Shown piece by piece: positions 1 to 9,230 of a stretch of DNA of 59,202 nucleotides. The notes below the pieces were generated by a model. The model was not told where the DNA came from. It saw only the letters and a program-made list of their open reading frames with translations, and made no database searches. Position 1 is the stretch's first letter, and the number at the start of each line of letters is the position of its first letter. The translations under genes and the position numbers were made by a program. This DNA is from Prevotella brunnea (GTDB lineage: Bacteria; Bacteroidota; Bacteroidia; Bacteroidales; Bacteroidaceae): the NCBI RefSeq assembly GCF_008016795.1, contig NZ_SDIK01000006.1:1-59202 (forward strand). The letters are read 5' to 3'.

Positions 1-272
1 CGCGGGGTTTTACGTTTTGTCATAATTTCTTACTTTTTTTATAGTCAGAATTGTGACAAGCTAAATCCGTATAAGACATTTTGCAAATCAATTGCTATCT
101 TATGGAAATCTTATCGCTTTCGGCTTGTTTCCAAATGCCCGATTTTTGGTTTACCGTACTTGCCGTGTTTTGCGTCCGGCTTGTATGCCGCGATGAAGAA
201 AAAATGAGATTTGTGGGGCTGAATGCTCATAATCGAAAAAAAATACGTAAGTTTGCATCACATTGTACAACT
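1..272. other. Leading non-coding stretch
   Basis: No gene is supported here. An open frame runs in from position 81 into the DUF3822 gene, but its first 64 residues are Cys- and Phe-rich, and a promoter-like box lies inside it at 248-255. I treat the stretch as upstream region. Confidence 0.5.
248..255 (+). promoter_or_regulatory. -7 box (TAAGTTTG) for the DUF3822-rsmD pair
   Basis: The sequence matches the Bacteroidota -7 consensus TAnnTTTG and lies 17 bp before the ATG at 273. No TTTG is seen at the usual -33 distance, so this is a partial promoter. It supports a start at 273 rather than 81. Confidence 0.4.
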
Positions 273-1082
273 ATGGAGAAGACTAACAGCAAACCGGACA
301 AAACATCGCAAGTTGTCATCCGTGTAGCAGCGCATCATCTGTCGTTTTCGATTGCCGATCCTCAAACGAAAGAGAAGATGGTCTATGAGAAATACGATCT
401 GAACGAAGGCATCGCCATCGCTGCCAATCTGCGGGAGGCTTTCCGACATTCCACCTTGTTAAGAAGCAAGTGTAAGCGGGCGTTGTTGCTCATTGACAGT
501 AGCGTAATGTTAGTACCTGTCGATGAGTTTCGGGAGCAAGGCGCGGAAACTCTCTACAAACACACGTTTCGGCTAAGTCGCAGCAGCGATGTGGTGAAAA
601 CCATGCTGCCCGACCTTAACGCCATGGCGGTGTTCAGCGTAAACAAAGACCTGAGATTGGTGGCAGAAGACAATTTTGAAGAAGTGGGAATACGTCCGCT
701 CATGCAACCGGTTTGGTCGCGTCTCTACCATCGAGCTTTCGTGGGAACACGCAGAAAATTGTTTGTTTATTTTCATGACAAACAACTGGAAGTCTTCTGC
801 TTTCAGCAAAATCGTTTCCGGTTCAGCAACGTTTATGAAGCAACGCGATTGAACAATATCCTGTATTACATTCTTTATGTTTGGAAGGAATTGGGCATGA
901 ACACCGCTTGCGATGAGCTGCTGCTTTTGGGAAACATTCCAAATCGCGAACAATTGGATGAGGAGTTGCGCAAGTTCCTGCAGCGTTGCTATGTCATCGA
1001 CGATGAGACCGACTTCGCCAACGCTTCCATATCAAAGCGCAAAGACATTCCTTACGATTTAAAAGCCTTGTACTTGGAGTAG
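273..1082 (+). CDS. DUF3822 family protein
   Basis: The protein is 269 residues from the ATG at 273. An upstream in-frame start at 81 would add a Cys/Phe-rich leader and would precede the promoter-like box, so I reject it. The fold type suggested by the 'LLLIDSSVMLVPVDEF' stretch and a later 'LLLLGNIPNREQLDEEL' stretch resembles the actin/ASKHA-like DUF3822 family, typically found in Bacteroidota beside rsmD. The family has no established function. No signal peptide or membrane segment is seen. It sits 74 bp upstream of rsmD on the same strand, which is the usual family context and is the main support for the name. Confidence 0.75.
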   Translation: MEKTNSKPDKTSQVVIRVAAHHLSFSIADPQTKEKMVYEKYDLNEGIAIAANLREAFRHSTLLRSKCKRALLLIDSSVMLVPVDEFREQGAETLYKHTFRLSRSSDVVKTMLPDLNAMAVFSVNKDLRLVAEDNFEEVGIRPLMQPVWSRLYHRAFVGTRRKLFVYFHDKQLEVFCFQQNRFRFSNVYEATRLNNILYYILYVWKELGMNTACDELLLLGNIPNREQLDEELRKFLQRCYVIDDETDFANASISKRKDIPYDLKALYLE

Positions 1083-1156
1083 AACATCAGAACAATTGTG
1101 CGTTCCAAGCAAATCGAGACTTAGCGAAGGGAACGCAAAAAACCTCACCACACACC

Positions 1157-1699
1157 ATGCGAATCATCACGGGAAAATATAAAGGCAGACGTTTCGACAT
1201 TCCTCACACGTTCAAAGCCAGACCCACCACCGACTTTGCGAAAGAAAACATCTTCAACGTCTTGAACCAATACGTAAGCTGGGAAGACGCCACGGCACTC
1301 GATTTGTTCGCGGGTACGGGCAGCATCTCCCTCGAATTGCTCTCGCGGGGATGCAGAGAGGTGGTAAGCGTGGAGAAAGATCGCGACCACGCACGCTTCA
1401 TATCGGAATGTATGGGAAAGATTGACGCACGGAACGACATTCTTATCCGTGGAGATGTGTTCAGGTTTCTCAAGAGTTGTCGCCAACAGTTCGACTTTAT
1501 TTTCGCAGATCCTCCTTACGCGCTTCCCGAACTTCCTACCATCCCCGACATTGTCTTTCAAAACGAGCTGCTGAACGAGGACGGCATCTTTGTTTTTGAA
1601 CATGGGAAACAATACGATTTTGCGGAACATCCTCATTTTTTTGAACACAGGAGTTACGGAAGCGTGAACTTTACGTTGTTTCGGAAGATGAAACTATAG
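1157..1699 (+). CDS. rsmD: 16S rRNA (guanine-966-N2)-methyltransferase RsmD
   Basis: RsmD methylates N2 of G966 in 16S rRNA of the small subunit using S-adenosylmethionine. The 180-residue protein has the family N-terminus 'MRIITGKYKGRR', the SAM-binding motif LDLFAGTGS at residues 49-57, an acidic end of the next strand (VEKD, 72-75), and the catalytic DPPY motif at 118-121. Length is normal for the family. It follows DUF3822 in the same direction. Its stop codon lies in the palindrome CTATAG at 1694-1699, which also supplies the stop of the convergent cls gene, so the two coding regions overlap by six bases. Confidence 0.95.
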   Translation: MRIITGKYKGRRFDIPHTFKARPTTDFAKENIFNVLNQYVSWEDATALDLFAGTGSISLELLSRGCREVVSVEKDRDHARFISECMGKIDARNDILIRGDVFRFLKSCRQQFDFIFADPPYALPELPTIPDIVFQNELLNEDGIFVFEHGKQYDFAEHPHFFEHRSYGSVNFTLFRKMKL

Positions 1700-3115
1700 C
1701 AGCGGACTTAGCAAACGCACTAAAGACTCCCACAAGCGTTGCAGGAAAGAACGATGTGTGATGTCCTTTAGCTCCTCTAAAGGAACACTATGGGCTTCAT
1801 CCTTATAAAACAATTGTTTCACTTTCAGTGCCATTCGTTCATCGTAGAAGAAAACATTTGCCTCGAAATTATTTTCAAAACTCCGAAAATCAACATTACT
1901 GGAGCCGATGGAACACAGGCTGTCGTCGCTGACGAGTAGCTTGGAATGATTAAATCCGGTCTTATAGAGCATTACTCTCACTCCGGCTCTCACCGCCTCC
2001 ATGACGTAAGTCCGGGAAGCCCATTCCACAATCTTCGTGTCGGTTTTCAAAGGAATCATCAAGCGCACGTCAATTCCCGATACAGCAGCGGTTCTCATGG
2101 CAAAGAGGATTGGCTCGGTGGGTAGGAAATAAGGCGTTTCCATATAGACGTAAGTCCTCGCGTTCAAGAGAATTTTCACATATCCTTGCTCTATCTCCGG
2201 CCATTGGCTGGTGGGACTGCTCGTTACTATTTGTGCCAAGCAGTCGTTCGGCTCAACACGTGTGTTGGGATAGTATTTCCTATCCGTAATAAGGGTTCGG
2301 TCCACATAGAACCAGTCGATGAGAAATGCACGCTGCAAGCCATATACCACTGCTCCAGAAATCTTTACATGCGTGTCGCGCCATGGTTGTTTGCCGCTTC
2401 CTTGTATGTAGCGGTCGGCAATATTCATCCCACCGATAAACCCCACCGTTCCATCAATTACGCATATCTTGCGGTGATTGCGATAATTCACTTTCCTTGT
2501 GAAGAGCGGAAAACGAACGGGCATGAACGGATGTACCTCGATTCCTTCCTCTCTCATCCGCTCGAAGAAACTATCCTTCGTTTTCCAAGAGCCGACATCA
2601 TCGTAGAGAAAGCGTACTTCCACCCCCTCTCGGGCACGAGCTATCAGCGCATCAGCCACAAGATGCCCCGTGGCATCGTCCGTCATGATGTATGTAATGA
2701 TGTGGATGTGATGCTTTGCTTTCGCGATGGCTTGGAGAAGAGCCGGGAAAAACTCATAACCGGATTCGTAAATCTCAGTTTCATTGTTCTTGAACGGCAA
2801 TGCCCAGTTTTGGTTTACGAAGAGTCCTATCAATTCCCGGTGCCGATTGGGTAGTCGAAGGTTTCTCTGCTCCACGAATTCGAGCATGGAACGTTTCGTG
2901 AGTTGATCGAGACTGTTCTGCCAAATATGCTTTTCCTTGCGTGTTCGTTGCCCGAAGAAGAAGTAAAGAACTATGCCCGCCAATGGCATGAACACAAGTA
3001 TCAATGCCCACGCCATAGTCTTTGCCGGCTGACGGTGTTCCATCAGGACGGTAACCAGCGCGACTAAAGCCACAATCGTGTAGGCAACTAGGACTATCCA
3101 ATGGATGTATATCAT
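1694..3115 (-). CDS. cls: Cardiolipin synthase (phospholipase D family)
   Basis: The enzyme joins phosphatidylglycerol units into cardiolipin at the inner membrane. The 473-residue protein has two N-terminal membrane helices (about residues 5-24 and 36-54), followed by two PLD domains, each with a complete HxKxxxxD motif: H214/K216/D221 and H390/K392/D397, each followed by the GS/GG-N segment (GGMN, GSSN). This is the full-length ClsA-type layout. It begins 5 bp after the TPR gene and probably is the last gene of the leftward dnaG group, linking primase and envelope lipid genes in one transcript. Confidence 0.92.
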   Translation of the reverse strand: MIYIHWIVLVAYTIVALVALVTVLMEHRQPAKTMAWALILVFMPLAGIVLYFFFGQRTRKEKHIWQNSLDQLTKRSMLEFVEQRNLRLPNRHRELIGLFVNQNWALPFKNNETEIYESGYEFFPALLQAIAKAKHHIHIITYIMTDDATGHLVADALIARAREGVEVRFLYDDVGSWKTKDSFFERMREEGIEVHPFMPVRFPLFTRKVNYRNHRKICVIDGTVGFIGGMNIADRYIQGSGKQPWRDTHVKISGAVVYGLQRAFLIDWFYVDRTLITDRKYYPNTRVEPNDCLAQIVTSSPTSQWPEIEQGYVKILLNARTYVYMETPYFLPTEPILFAMRTAAVSGIDVRLMIPLKTDTKIVEWASRTYVMEAVRAGVRVMLYKTGFNHSKLLVSDDSLCSIGSSNVDFRSFENNFEANVFFYDERMALKVKQLFYKDEAHSVPLEELKDITHRSFLQRLWESLVRLLSPLL

Positions 3116-3120
3116 TTGTT

Positions 3121-4776
3121 CTATTTCTTTTTGGCGCGTATTTGCTGTAAATAAGCCAGCTCTTTCAATGCGAAATCGTAACTGTAAGGGTCGTGGAGCA
3201 TGGTGTTTAGCAGACTTTCTGCTTCGTCATGTCTTTCCTGCTCTATCAAGATGTATGCCTTCCGCCGGTGCAGAAAAGAGAGAAAAGTCTGTATATGTTC
3301 TTCGGGTGGCTCATTATCGTTGGCGTTCTCATAATTTTTGCTTACGTCTCGAATGACATTATCAATGAAAGGTAAAGCTCGGAAGTCGCGCAAGTTTATC
3401 ATGCAGTTGATGTATTCCTCCGTATGAATAATCCGATTCTGAAAGATAGTGAGTGTAAGATAATAGAAAGCTCTTTGGTACTGTTTCAACTCATTATGAC
3501 AGAATCCCAGCATGTAACAGATATCGAAGAAACTTTCCCATTGTCGCACCGTCAATTCGTGGCGTTCCTCCTTGAGCAGAGAGAAAGCGTTTTCCAAATG
3601 CAGAATGGCTTCAAAGAAATTTCCTTGCAAATAGAGTTGTTTCCCTCTGTATGCATACTTCGCGGCATGAGGAGAAGCAATTTCGTTAATCAGTTTTTGC
3701 TCCTCATTCAGTGAGTCGGTATCTTCCTTTTTTGTTCTGTCTTTGGCATCTTGCCACATGTAATTGAACTCATCGGTTCGTTGTTTCTCCGTTCTTAAAT
3801 CAAATCCCATCACTGCCGTTACAGTCATTGGCTTCAAGAAGTTGGTCGTTTCATTAAAATTACTTTCGAGCGGCGATGGCATCAGTGTGGAAGTAACTCT
3901 GTAACACAATGCGTCTTGCGTGCTTTCTGCCTGCTCAACGAAGATGGTCATATATCTGTTTTGTTCCGATTCCAAAGGATTGACGAACGAGAGCGTCATG
4001 GTTGCCGTCTTTCTTGTGAACGCTTGATTGGCAATCAACAAGGAAGCGATTTCAAAATTCTCTATTTCCGCTCTTTCAGTCATTGTGTTCATCTTATCGG
4101 TGAAGATGGATAAATGAGTCGGAACAAAGTCAAAGCAGCCGTAAGCCTTATCCATCCATTGTTTCAAGGTTAGCACCTTTGTTTCGTTGGGTTGCCATTT
4201 TTCCATCGGCTTCTCGTGCATTGCTTCGTGTTCGCGCAGCAGGAAGAACTCGCGAGTAATCTGTGAGGTTATCAACTCCATGTCTTTCCCCTTATACTCC
4301 TTGTTACGGTTTATCAATATGTCAAGTTCTACGAGGAAATGGTTTCTGCCTTTGAAGAGTTCGTCCAAAGAACGTGCCAAAATCATGCTTTCAGCACCGG
4401 CGAATAACAAGAAGTTGTAATGCAAATCCACTTCCACTTCATCGATTCTTTCGTTGAGCCGGTAAGTGAAATGCAGTCCGTTGGATATCGAGTTGTATTG
4501 ATTGCATAGTTGTCTGACATTGTTTAATTCCGGCATCGGGGCGGCAGCCATACCATAAATCGATAATTGTATGTTGCTAATGCCCATCTTTGCCACTATG
4601 ACAAAGTGTTCGCCCTGATAAGTAAGATGCATAACATCGTTATTCCCTTGCTTTTCCCAGTCATTATCACAGCCAAGTTCTTTCAAGCCTTTGCTTACCA
4701 GCTGTTTATTGACAGCCGGAGATAATCCGGAAAGTGGGGTTTCGCATCTGAAAAGGTCTTTTATTCTTTCTATCAT
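3121..4776 (-). CDS. TPR protein with YbjN-like N-terminal half
   Basis: I do not recognise a named function for this 551-residue protein. It has no signal peptide or membrane segment and is probably cytosolic. The N-terminal part (about 60-150), with a 'VRQLCNQYNSISNG' helix followed by alternating strands, resembles YbjN/type III chaperone-like domains; this is a weak resemblance judged by eye. Residues about 370-540 contain tetratricopeptide-like helical pairs. Its ATG overlaps the dnaG stop as ATGA (4773-4776), and cls starts 5 bp after its end, so translational coupling with dnaG is likely. Confidence 0.7.
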   Translation of the reverse strand: MIERIKDLFRCETPLSGLSPAVNKQLVSKGLKELGCDNDWEKQGNNDVMHLTYQGEHFVIVAKMGISNIQLSIYGMAAAPMPELNNVRQLCNQYNSISNGLHFTYRLNERIDEVEVDLHYNFLLFAGAESMILARSLDELFKGRNHFLVELDILINRNKEYKGKDMELITSQITREFFLLREHEAMHEKPMEKWQPNETKVLTLKQWMDKAYGCFDFVPTHLSIFTDKMNTMTERAEIENFEIASLLIANQAFTRKTATMTLSFVNPLESEQNRYMTIFVEQAESTQDALCYRVTSTLMPSPLESNFNETTNFLKPMTVTAVMGFDLRTEKQRTDEFNYMWQDAKDRTKKEDTDSLNEEQKLINEIASPHAAKYAYRGKQLYLQGNFFEAILHLENAFSLLKEERHELTVRQWESFFDICYMLGFCHNELKQYQRAFYYLTLTIFQNRIIHTEEYINCMINLRDFRALPFIDNVIRDVSKNYENANDNEPPEEHIQTFLSFLHRRKAYILIEQERHDEAESLLNTMLHDPYSYDFALKELAYLQQIRAKKK

Positions 4777-6710
4777 ACTACTATGTCGTTTCCCAACCTT
4801 TTTGCCATTACGTTGCGCATCTCCTGTAATCGTTTTATCTCGGCCATGAGTTCCATCATTTTGCTCATGTCTTTTTCCTGCGAAAGTCTCGCTTGTAAAT
4901 CCTTTAAATGGCTCTTTACGTAATCCAAGCGAAAATCCAAAACAAGATGAACGACCCTATCTTTCAAATCGATTTCTCGTTCTTTCACTTGCATGCTCTC
5001 GGAAAGTTGAAATTCATCCACGCTCAATTTCACTGCTAAGGTAGAGATGAGAATATCGGGATGATGCGTAAAATATTCCTCTGTCTTAAATTCGGAATCG
5101 TTGCCATGCTCGACTGCCTCGCGAAGAATTTGCATTGATAGCGGATTGTCGAACGACAAGTTATCCAATCCCAAGTCGTAAGCGATGTATTGTGCCACGT
5201 TCAGATTGATGGTCTCTCCCGTTTCCTCGTTTTGTATATCACGAAAAATGATTTTATTGCCATCCCTTACGATTGCCTGAACAAGCAAAGTCTCCACCTT
5301 TGAGATTTGATGCGATGGAGTAGGTGCTGACTGTTCGAGGGCAAAATTGGGAGTTTCTTTCCTCTCCGTTTTCCATTGTTCTTCTTTTCGCTTCTGTTCC
5401 TTGTTATTATAGATGTAGCGATTCATCTGGATGATGAGCGTTTGTTCCTTCATTCCGGTGCGATGCGCGCATTCTCTGAGATAAGTATCGCGCAGGATGG
5501 GGTCTTTTATGACGGCTATACTTTGAACGATGGAGCTTACAGCTTCGGAACGCTTTACGGGATCGGTAACGCCTTTGAGGAGAATGTTAATCTTGAAGAC
5601 GATAAAGTCGGTCTGATTTCCCTCAATGTATTTACGAAATTCCTCCGCGGAGAGTTTCTTTGCCATCTCGTCCGGATCTTTCCCATCGGGAAGCAGGAGC
5701 ACTTTCACGTTCATGCCCTCCGAAAGCAGCATGTCCGTACCGCGAAGTGCAGCGTGTTGTCCTGCCTCATCGCCATCATAGAGTAGCACGATGTTGGAGG
5801 TGAATCTTCTTAGCAGTTTTATTTGGTAAGTAGAGAGCGCGGTTCCGCTGTTTGCCACAACGTTTTCAATGCCACATTGGTGCATTGATACCACATCGGT
5901 GTATCCTTCCACCATATATACAAGGTCTAATTTCGCGATGGTTTTCTTTGCTTGGAAGATGCCATAGAGTTCTCGTTCCTTGTGATAAATCTCGCTATCG
6001 GGCGAGTTTACATATTTCTGTGTTACGCCTTTTGTCCTTGAGTCCAGCAGTCGTCCGCCAAAAGCGGTTACTTTTCCGCTTACGCTCATCCATGGGAAGA
6101 TGACGCGTCCATTGAAGCGGTCGAAAATCTCTCCGTTGTCGCGTTCAAAACACAATCCCGTCTTGACAAGATATTCTTTCCGGTAGCCTGCTTGCAGAGC
6201 CGCCGAAGAAAAACTCTGCCGTCCCGAAAGGCAAAAGCCCAATCTAAACTTCTCAATGATGTCATCGCGAAAGCCTCTGTCTCGAAAGTATCGCAGCCCG
6301 ATGGCCTTTCCGTCCGCATGATTCTTTAGTGTTTCGTGGAAATAGTCTGCAGCCCACTCATTGACAAGGAACATTGACTCGCGCTCGTTTTCAAGTTGTT
6401 TCTCCTCAGAGGTAAGTTCGCGTTCTTTCACTTCAATGCCATATTTCCTTGCCAGCCATTTCAATGCCTCCGGATAAGTCATCTGTTCATGCTTCATGAT
6501 GAAGTTTACCACGTTCCCCGCCTCGCCGCAAGCGAAACATTTATAGACCCCCTTCACCGGACTTACCGAGAACGATGGGGTTCGGTCATCATGAAAGGGG
6601 CACAAGCCCTTGAAGCTTGTTCCTGCCTTACGAAGCGAAACAAATTCGGAAATCACATCGACAATGTTTGCCGCGTCCATGATTCTGTCCACTGTGGGTC
6701 TGTCGATCAT
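4773..6710 (-). CDS. dnaG: DNA primase
   Basis: DnaG makes the RNA primers for chromosome replication. The 645-residue protein begins with a CHC2 zinc ribbon (C37, H40, C58, C61), followed by the primase core with the conserved 'PFHDDRTPSF' stretch, and a Toprim domain with E268 (VEGYTD) and the DGD pair D312/D314 (YDGDEAG). The C-terminal third is the helical region that meets DnaB helicase and is divergent, as usual. A -7 box lies at 6760-6767, giving a leader of about 50 nt. It heads the leftward dnaG-TPR-cls set. Confidence 0.96.
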   Translation of the reverse strand: MIDRPTVDRIMDAANIVDVISEFVSLRKAGTSFKGLCPFHDDRTPSFSVSPVKGVYKCFACGEAGNVVNFIMKHEQMTYPEALKWLARKYGIEVKERELTSEEKQLENERESMFLVNEWAADYFHETLKNHADGKAIGLRYFRDRGFRDDIIEKFRLGFCLSGRQSFSSAALQAGYRKEYLVKTGLCFERDNGEIFDRFNGRVIFPWMSVSGKVTAFGGRLLDSRTKGVTQKYVNSPDSEIYHKERELYGIFQAKKTIAKLDLVYMVEGYTDVVSMHQCGIENVVANSGTALSTYQIKLLRRFTSNIVLLYDGDEAGQHAALRGTDMLLSEGMNVKVLLLPDGKDPDEMAKKLSAEEFRKYIEGNQTDFIVFKINILLKGVTDPVKRSEAVSSIVQSIAVIKDPILRDTYLRECAHRTGMKEQTLIIQMNRYIYNNKEQKRKEEQWKTERKETPNFALEQSAPTPSHQISKVETLLVQAIVRDGNKIIFRDIQNEETGETINLNVAQYIAYDLGLDNLSFDNPLSMQILREAVEHGNDSEFKTEEYFTHHPDILISTLAVKLSVDEFQLSESMQVKEREIDLKDRVVHLVLDFRLDYVKSHLKDLQARLSQEKDMSKMMELMAEIKRLQEMRNVMAKRLGNDIVV

Positions 6711-6759
6711 CTGTTATCTCTCGTTCGTTAAAGAAAAAAATCATTGAGGTGTAGTTCTG

Positions 6760-6767
6760 CAAAGATA
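6760..6767 (-). promoter_or_regulatory. -7 box (TATCTTTG) upstream of dnaG
   Basis: Read on the minus strand this is TATCTTTG, an exact Bacteroidota -7 element, about 50 nt before the dnaG ATG. The -33 TTTG is not clear. Likely promoter of the dnaG group. Confidence 0.55.
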
Positions 6768-6885
6768 GCAAATTATCCTCATAATCAGATAAGATTTATT
6801 TTATTTCCCATGTAATAAGCGAAAAGAGAGGGGAGAATTTCCATACGGATTTCCCACCTCTTTCCTCAATCTCACAAGAGACGAG

Positions 6886-7743
6886 TTATCCGTAGATAAT
6901 CTTTCCGTTCTCGTCCTTGTATTCGTCCAATCCTCTTTCGTAAGTCGCCATGGCGCGCAGGCTCATGCCTACATTCGAGAAACCTCCGTCGTGATAAAGG
7001 TTCTGCATCGTTACCTTCTTTGTCAAGTCGGAGAACATTACCATGCAATAGTCGGCGCACTCATCGGCGGTGGCATTCCCCAGTGGCGACATGCGGTCGG
7101 CAAAGTCGTAGAGCTTGTTCATGCCTTTTACGCCCTGACCGGCTGTGGTCATGGTGGGCGACTGCGAGATGGTGTTGATGCGCACATGGTGCTCGCGACC
7201 GTAGATATAACCGAAGCTACGTGCGATGCTCTCCAGCAACGCCTTTGCATCGGCCATGTCGTTGTAGCCGAAGAATGTGCGTTGAGCCGCCACGTAGGTC
7301 AGTGCCACTATGGAGCCATATTCGTTTATGGCATCCAACTTCTTGGCACTCTGTATCATTTTGTGGAACGACACGGCGGAAACATCGAGCGTCGTGGAGA
7401 GCATGTTGTAGTCAAGGTCGTCATAAGTGCGATGTTTGCGCACGTTGGGAGACATACCGATGGAGTGTAACACGAAATCAATTTTCCCTCCCAGCACCTC
7501 CATGGAACGTTTGAAAACGTTTTCCAAGTCTTCCACGCTCGTGGCATCAGCGGGAATGACCTCACAATTCAATTTTTCGGAGAGTGCGTTCACCGTTCCC
7601 ATCCTAACCGCCACGGGTGTGTTGGAAAGCGTGATGGTGGCACCTTCTTCCACGGCGCGTTCCGCTACTTTCCACGCGATGGATTTCTCGTTGAGTGCAC
7701 CGAAAACGATGCCTCTTTTTCCTGTTAATAAGTTATTGCTCAT
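6886..7743 (-). CDS. fabI: Enoyl-[acyl-carrier-protein] reductase
   Basis: FabI carries out the last reduction of each fatty-acid elongation cycle with NAD(P)H. The 285-residue SDR protein has the FabI-type nucleotide loop (FGALNEKSIAW, 14-24), the conserved LHSIG at 92-96, and the active-site pair Y160-x6-K167 with an extra conserved Y150 ten residues earlier, matching the E. coli FabI arrangement. Length is normal. It is transcribed alone, away from the etf operon, across an intergenic region that holds one of the 22-bp repeat arrays. Confidence 0.95.
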   Translation of the reverse strand: MSNNLLTGKRGIVFGALNEKSIAWKVAERAVEEGATITLSNTPVAVRMGTVNALSEKLNCEVIPADATSVEDLENVFKRSMEVLGGKIDFVLHSIGMSPNVRKHRTYDDLDYNMLSTTLDVSAVSFHKMIQSAKKLDAINEYGSIVALTYVAAQRTFFGYNDMADAKALLESIARSFGYIYGREHHVRINTISQSPTMTTAGQGVKGMNKLYDFADRMSPLGNATADECADYCMVMFSDLTKKVTMQNLYHDGGFSNVGMSLRAMATYERGLDEYKDENGKIIYG

Positions 7744-7946
7744 AAGTTTTCAATCCTTAATAAGGCTGTAAATTTACGCAAAAAAGTTGAGTAAGGCTGT
7801 TTATAATTGTTAAAATGGGCAAAAACGCGCTCAATGGTTGCGTAGAAAAGTGGAACTCCTTTTGACGTGAACAGGTCTTTCCTCAACGTCATGAAATTTC
7901 TTGAACGGCATCGGTTCAGTGCTTCTTGTCAGGATTTTTCACAACC

Positions 7947-8065
7947 GTGTTTCAAAAGCTTAGCTATTGCACGCCAAAAGCTAAGCTTTTGGAACGTAAA
8001 AGCTAAGCTTTTGGCGTGCAATAGGTCAGCTTTTGGAGACGAAAAAGCAGGGCGTTGATTATCAG
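7947..8065 (-). repeat. 22-bp repeat array A with palindromic box
   Basis: Reading on the minus strand: box CTGATAATCAA (forward 8055-8065), a 20-bp spacer (8035-8054), then four 22-bp units filling 7947-8034. Units start with AAAAGC or AATAGC and two carry the full dyad AAAAGCTTAGCTTTT. The array lies between fabI and etfB in a 616-bp gap. The rest of the gap holds only the etf promoter as a recognisable feature. The short open frame at 7867-8058 is produced by the repeats and is not a gene. Confidence 0.9.
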
Positions 8066-8277
8066 TCGTTTATAGAGATGGGGATGGAAACTGAAATGTA
8101 AGGTTTATTTACTTCCCTTTAAAGCTATCGATAACCTATGTTTCGGCAAGATTGAAACCTTGCTTCAACCCACTATTCATTATCCACGCAACATGAGGTC
8201 AGGTTCGATTCTTATCCCATAATCATGTCATTGTGAACCAGCAAAAACAGCATTAAGCGACTATTCTCCGTAATTTA

Positions 8278-8309
8278 TTTGTCAGTTATACAAAAAAAAC
8301 GTACTTTTG
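8278..8309 (+). promoter_or_regulatory. Promoter of etfB-etfA-acyl-CoA dehydrogenase
   Basis: A -33 TTTG at 8278-8281 and a -7 TACTTTTG at 8302-8309 are separated by 20 bp, the ideal spacing for the Bacteroidota primary sigma factor. The expected start near 8315 gives a leader of about 45 nt and rules out the longer open frame starting at 8279. Confidence 0.75.
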
Positions 8310-8359
8310 CTTTCAAATATTCTGATGAGCACAAAACAGAAACAACACATTATATAATT

Positions 8360-9229
8360 ATGAGTTTGAAAATTGTAGTACTTGCCAAGCAGGTACCTGA
8401 CACAAGAAACGTGGGTAAAGATGCCATGACGGCAGAGGGAACGGTAAATCGCTCCGCATTACCCGCCATTTTCAACCCGGAAGACCTGAATGCGCTTGAG
8501 CAGGCTCTCCGACTGAAAGAACAACGCTCCGGAACCACGGTGGGGGTACTAACCATGGGACCTCCGCGTGCAGGCGAAATCATTCGGCAGGGACTGTATC
8601 GAGGAGCCGATACCGGATGGTTGCTCACCGATCGCAAGTTTGCCGGCGCAGACACACTGGCAACATCATACGCTTTGGCAACCGCCATCCGTAAAATTGG
8701 CAATGTGGATATTATCATAGGTGGGCGACAGGCCATCGATGGCGACACGGCACAGGTGGGACCACAGGTGGCGCAAAAGCTGGGACTTAACCAAGTAACT
8801 TATGCGGAAGAGATTATTAAGATGGAAGATGGAAAGGCTACCATCCGTCGCTGCATAGATGGAGGTGTGGAAACCGTTGAGGCTCCGCTGCCCGTGCTGA
8901 TTACGGTGAATGGAACGGCAGCACCGGCACGCCCCTGCAATGCCAAACTCGTGATGAAATACAAGTATGCCACCTGCCCGATGGAACGTAAAGGGAATGA
9001 GGCGTGGAGCGAACTTTATGAGGAACGTCCCTACCTGACATTAAAACAGTGGTCGGTGGCAGATGTGGATGGAGATGAGGCACAATGTGGGCTTTCCGGC
9101 TCGCCGACAAAGGTGAAAGCAGTGCAAAACATTGCTTTCCAAGCCAAGGAAAGTAAAACACTCACCGCCGCGGACGAGGACATCGAGGGATTGATAAAGG
9201 AATTGTTGGATGAGAAGATAATCGGATAA
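8360..9229 (+). CDS. etfB: Electron transfer flavoprotein, beta subunit
   Basis: EtfB pairs with EtfA to accept electrons from acyl-CoA dehydrogenases through FAD, with AMP held in the beta subunit. The 289-residue protein starts 'MSLKIVVLAKQVPDTRN', the standard family N-terminus, and carries the conserved nucleotide stretch 'GGRQAIDGDTAQVGP' near residue 120. I chose the ATG at 8360 because the upstream 27 codons overlap the promoter. It is followed after one base by etfA and then by an acyl-CoA dehydrogenase, its likely electron donor. Confidence 0.94.
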   Translation: MSLKIVVLAKQVPDTRNVGKDAMTAEGTVNRSALPAIFNPEDLNALEQALRLKEQRSGTTVGVLTMGPPRAGEIIRQGLYRGADTGWLLTDRKFAGADTLATSYALATAIRKIGNVDIIIGGRQAIDGDTAQVGPQVAQKLGLNQVTYAEEIIKMEDGKATIRRCIDGGVETVEAPLPVLITVNGTAAPARPCNAKLVMKYKYATCPMERKGNEAWSELYEERPYLTLKQWSVADVDGDEAQCGLSGSPTKVKAVQNIAFQAKESKTLTAADEDIEGLIKELLDEKIIG

Positions 9230-9230
9230 G

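Noticed and set aside
81..272. N-terminal extension of DUF3822
   Set aside because: Leader composition is unlike the rest and a -7 box lies within it; the ATG at 273 fits better.
7867..8058. Open frame over array A
   Set aside because: It is built from the repeat units and has no homology that I recognise.
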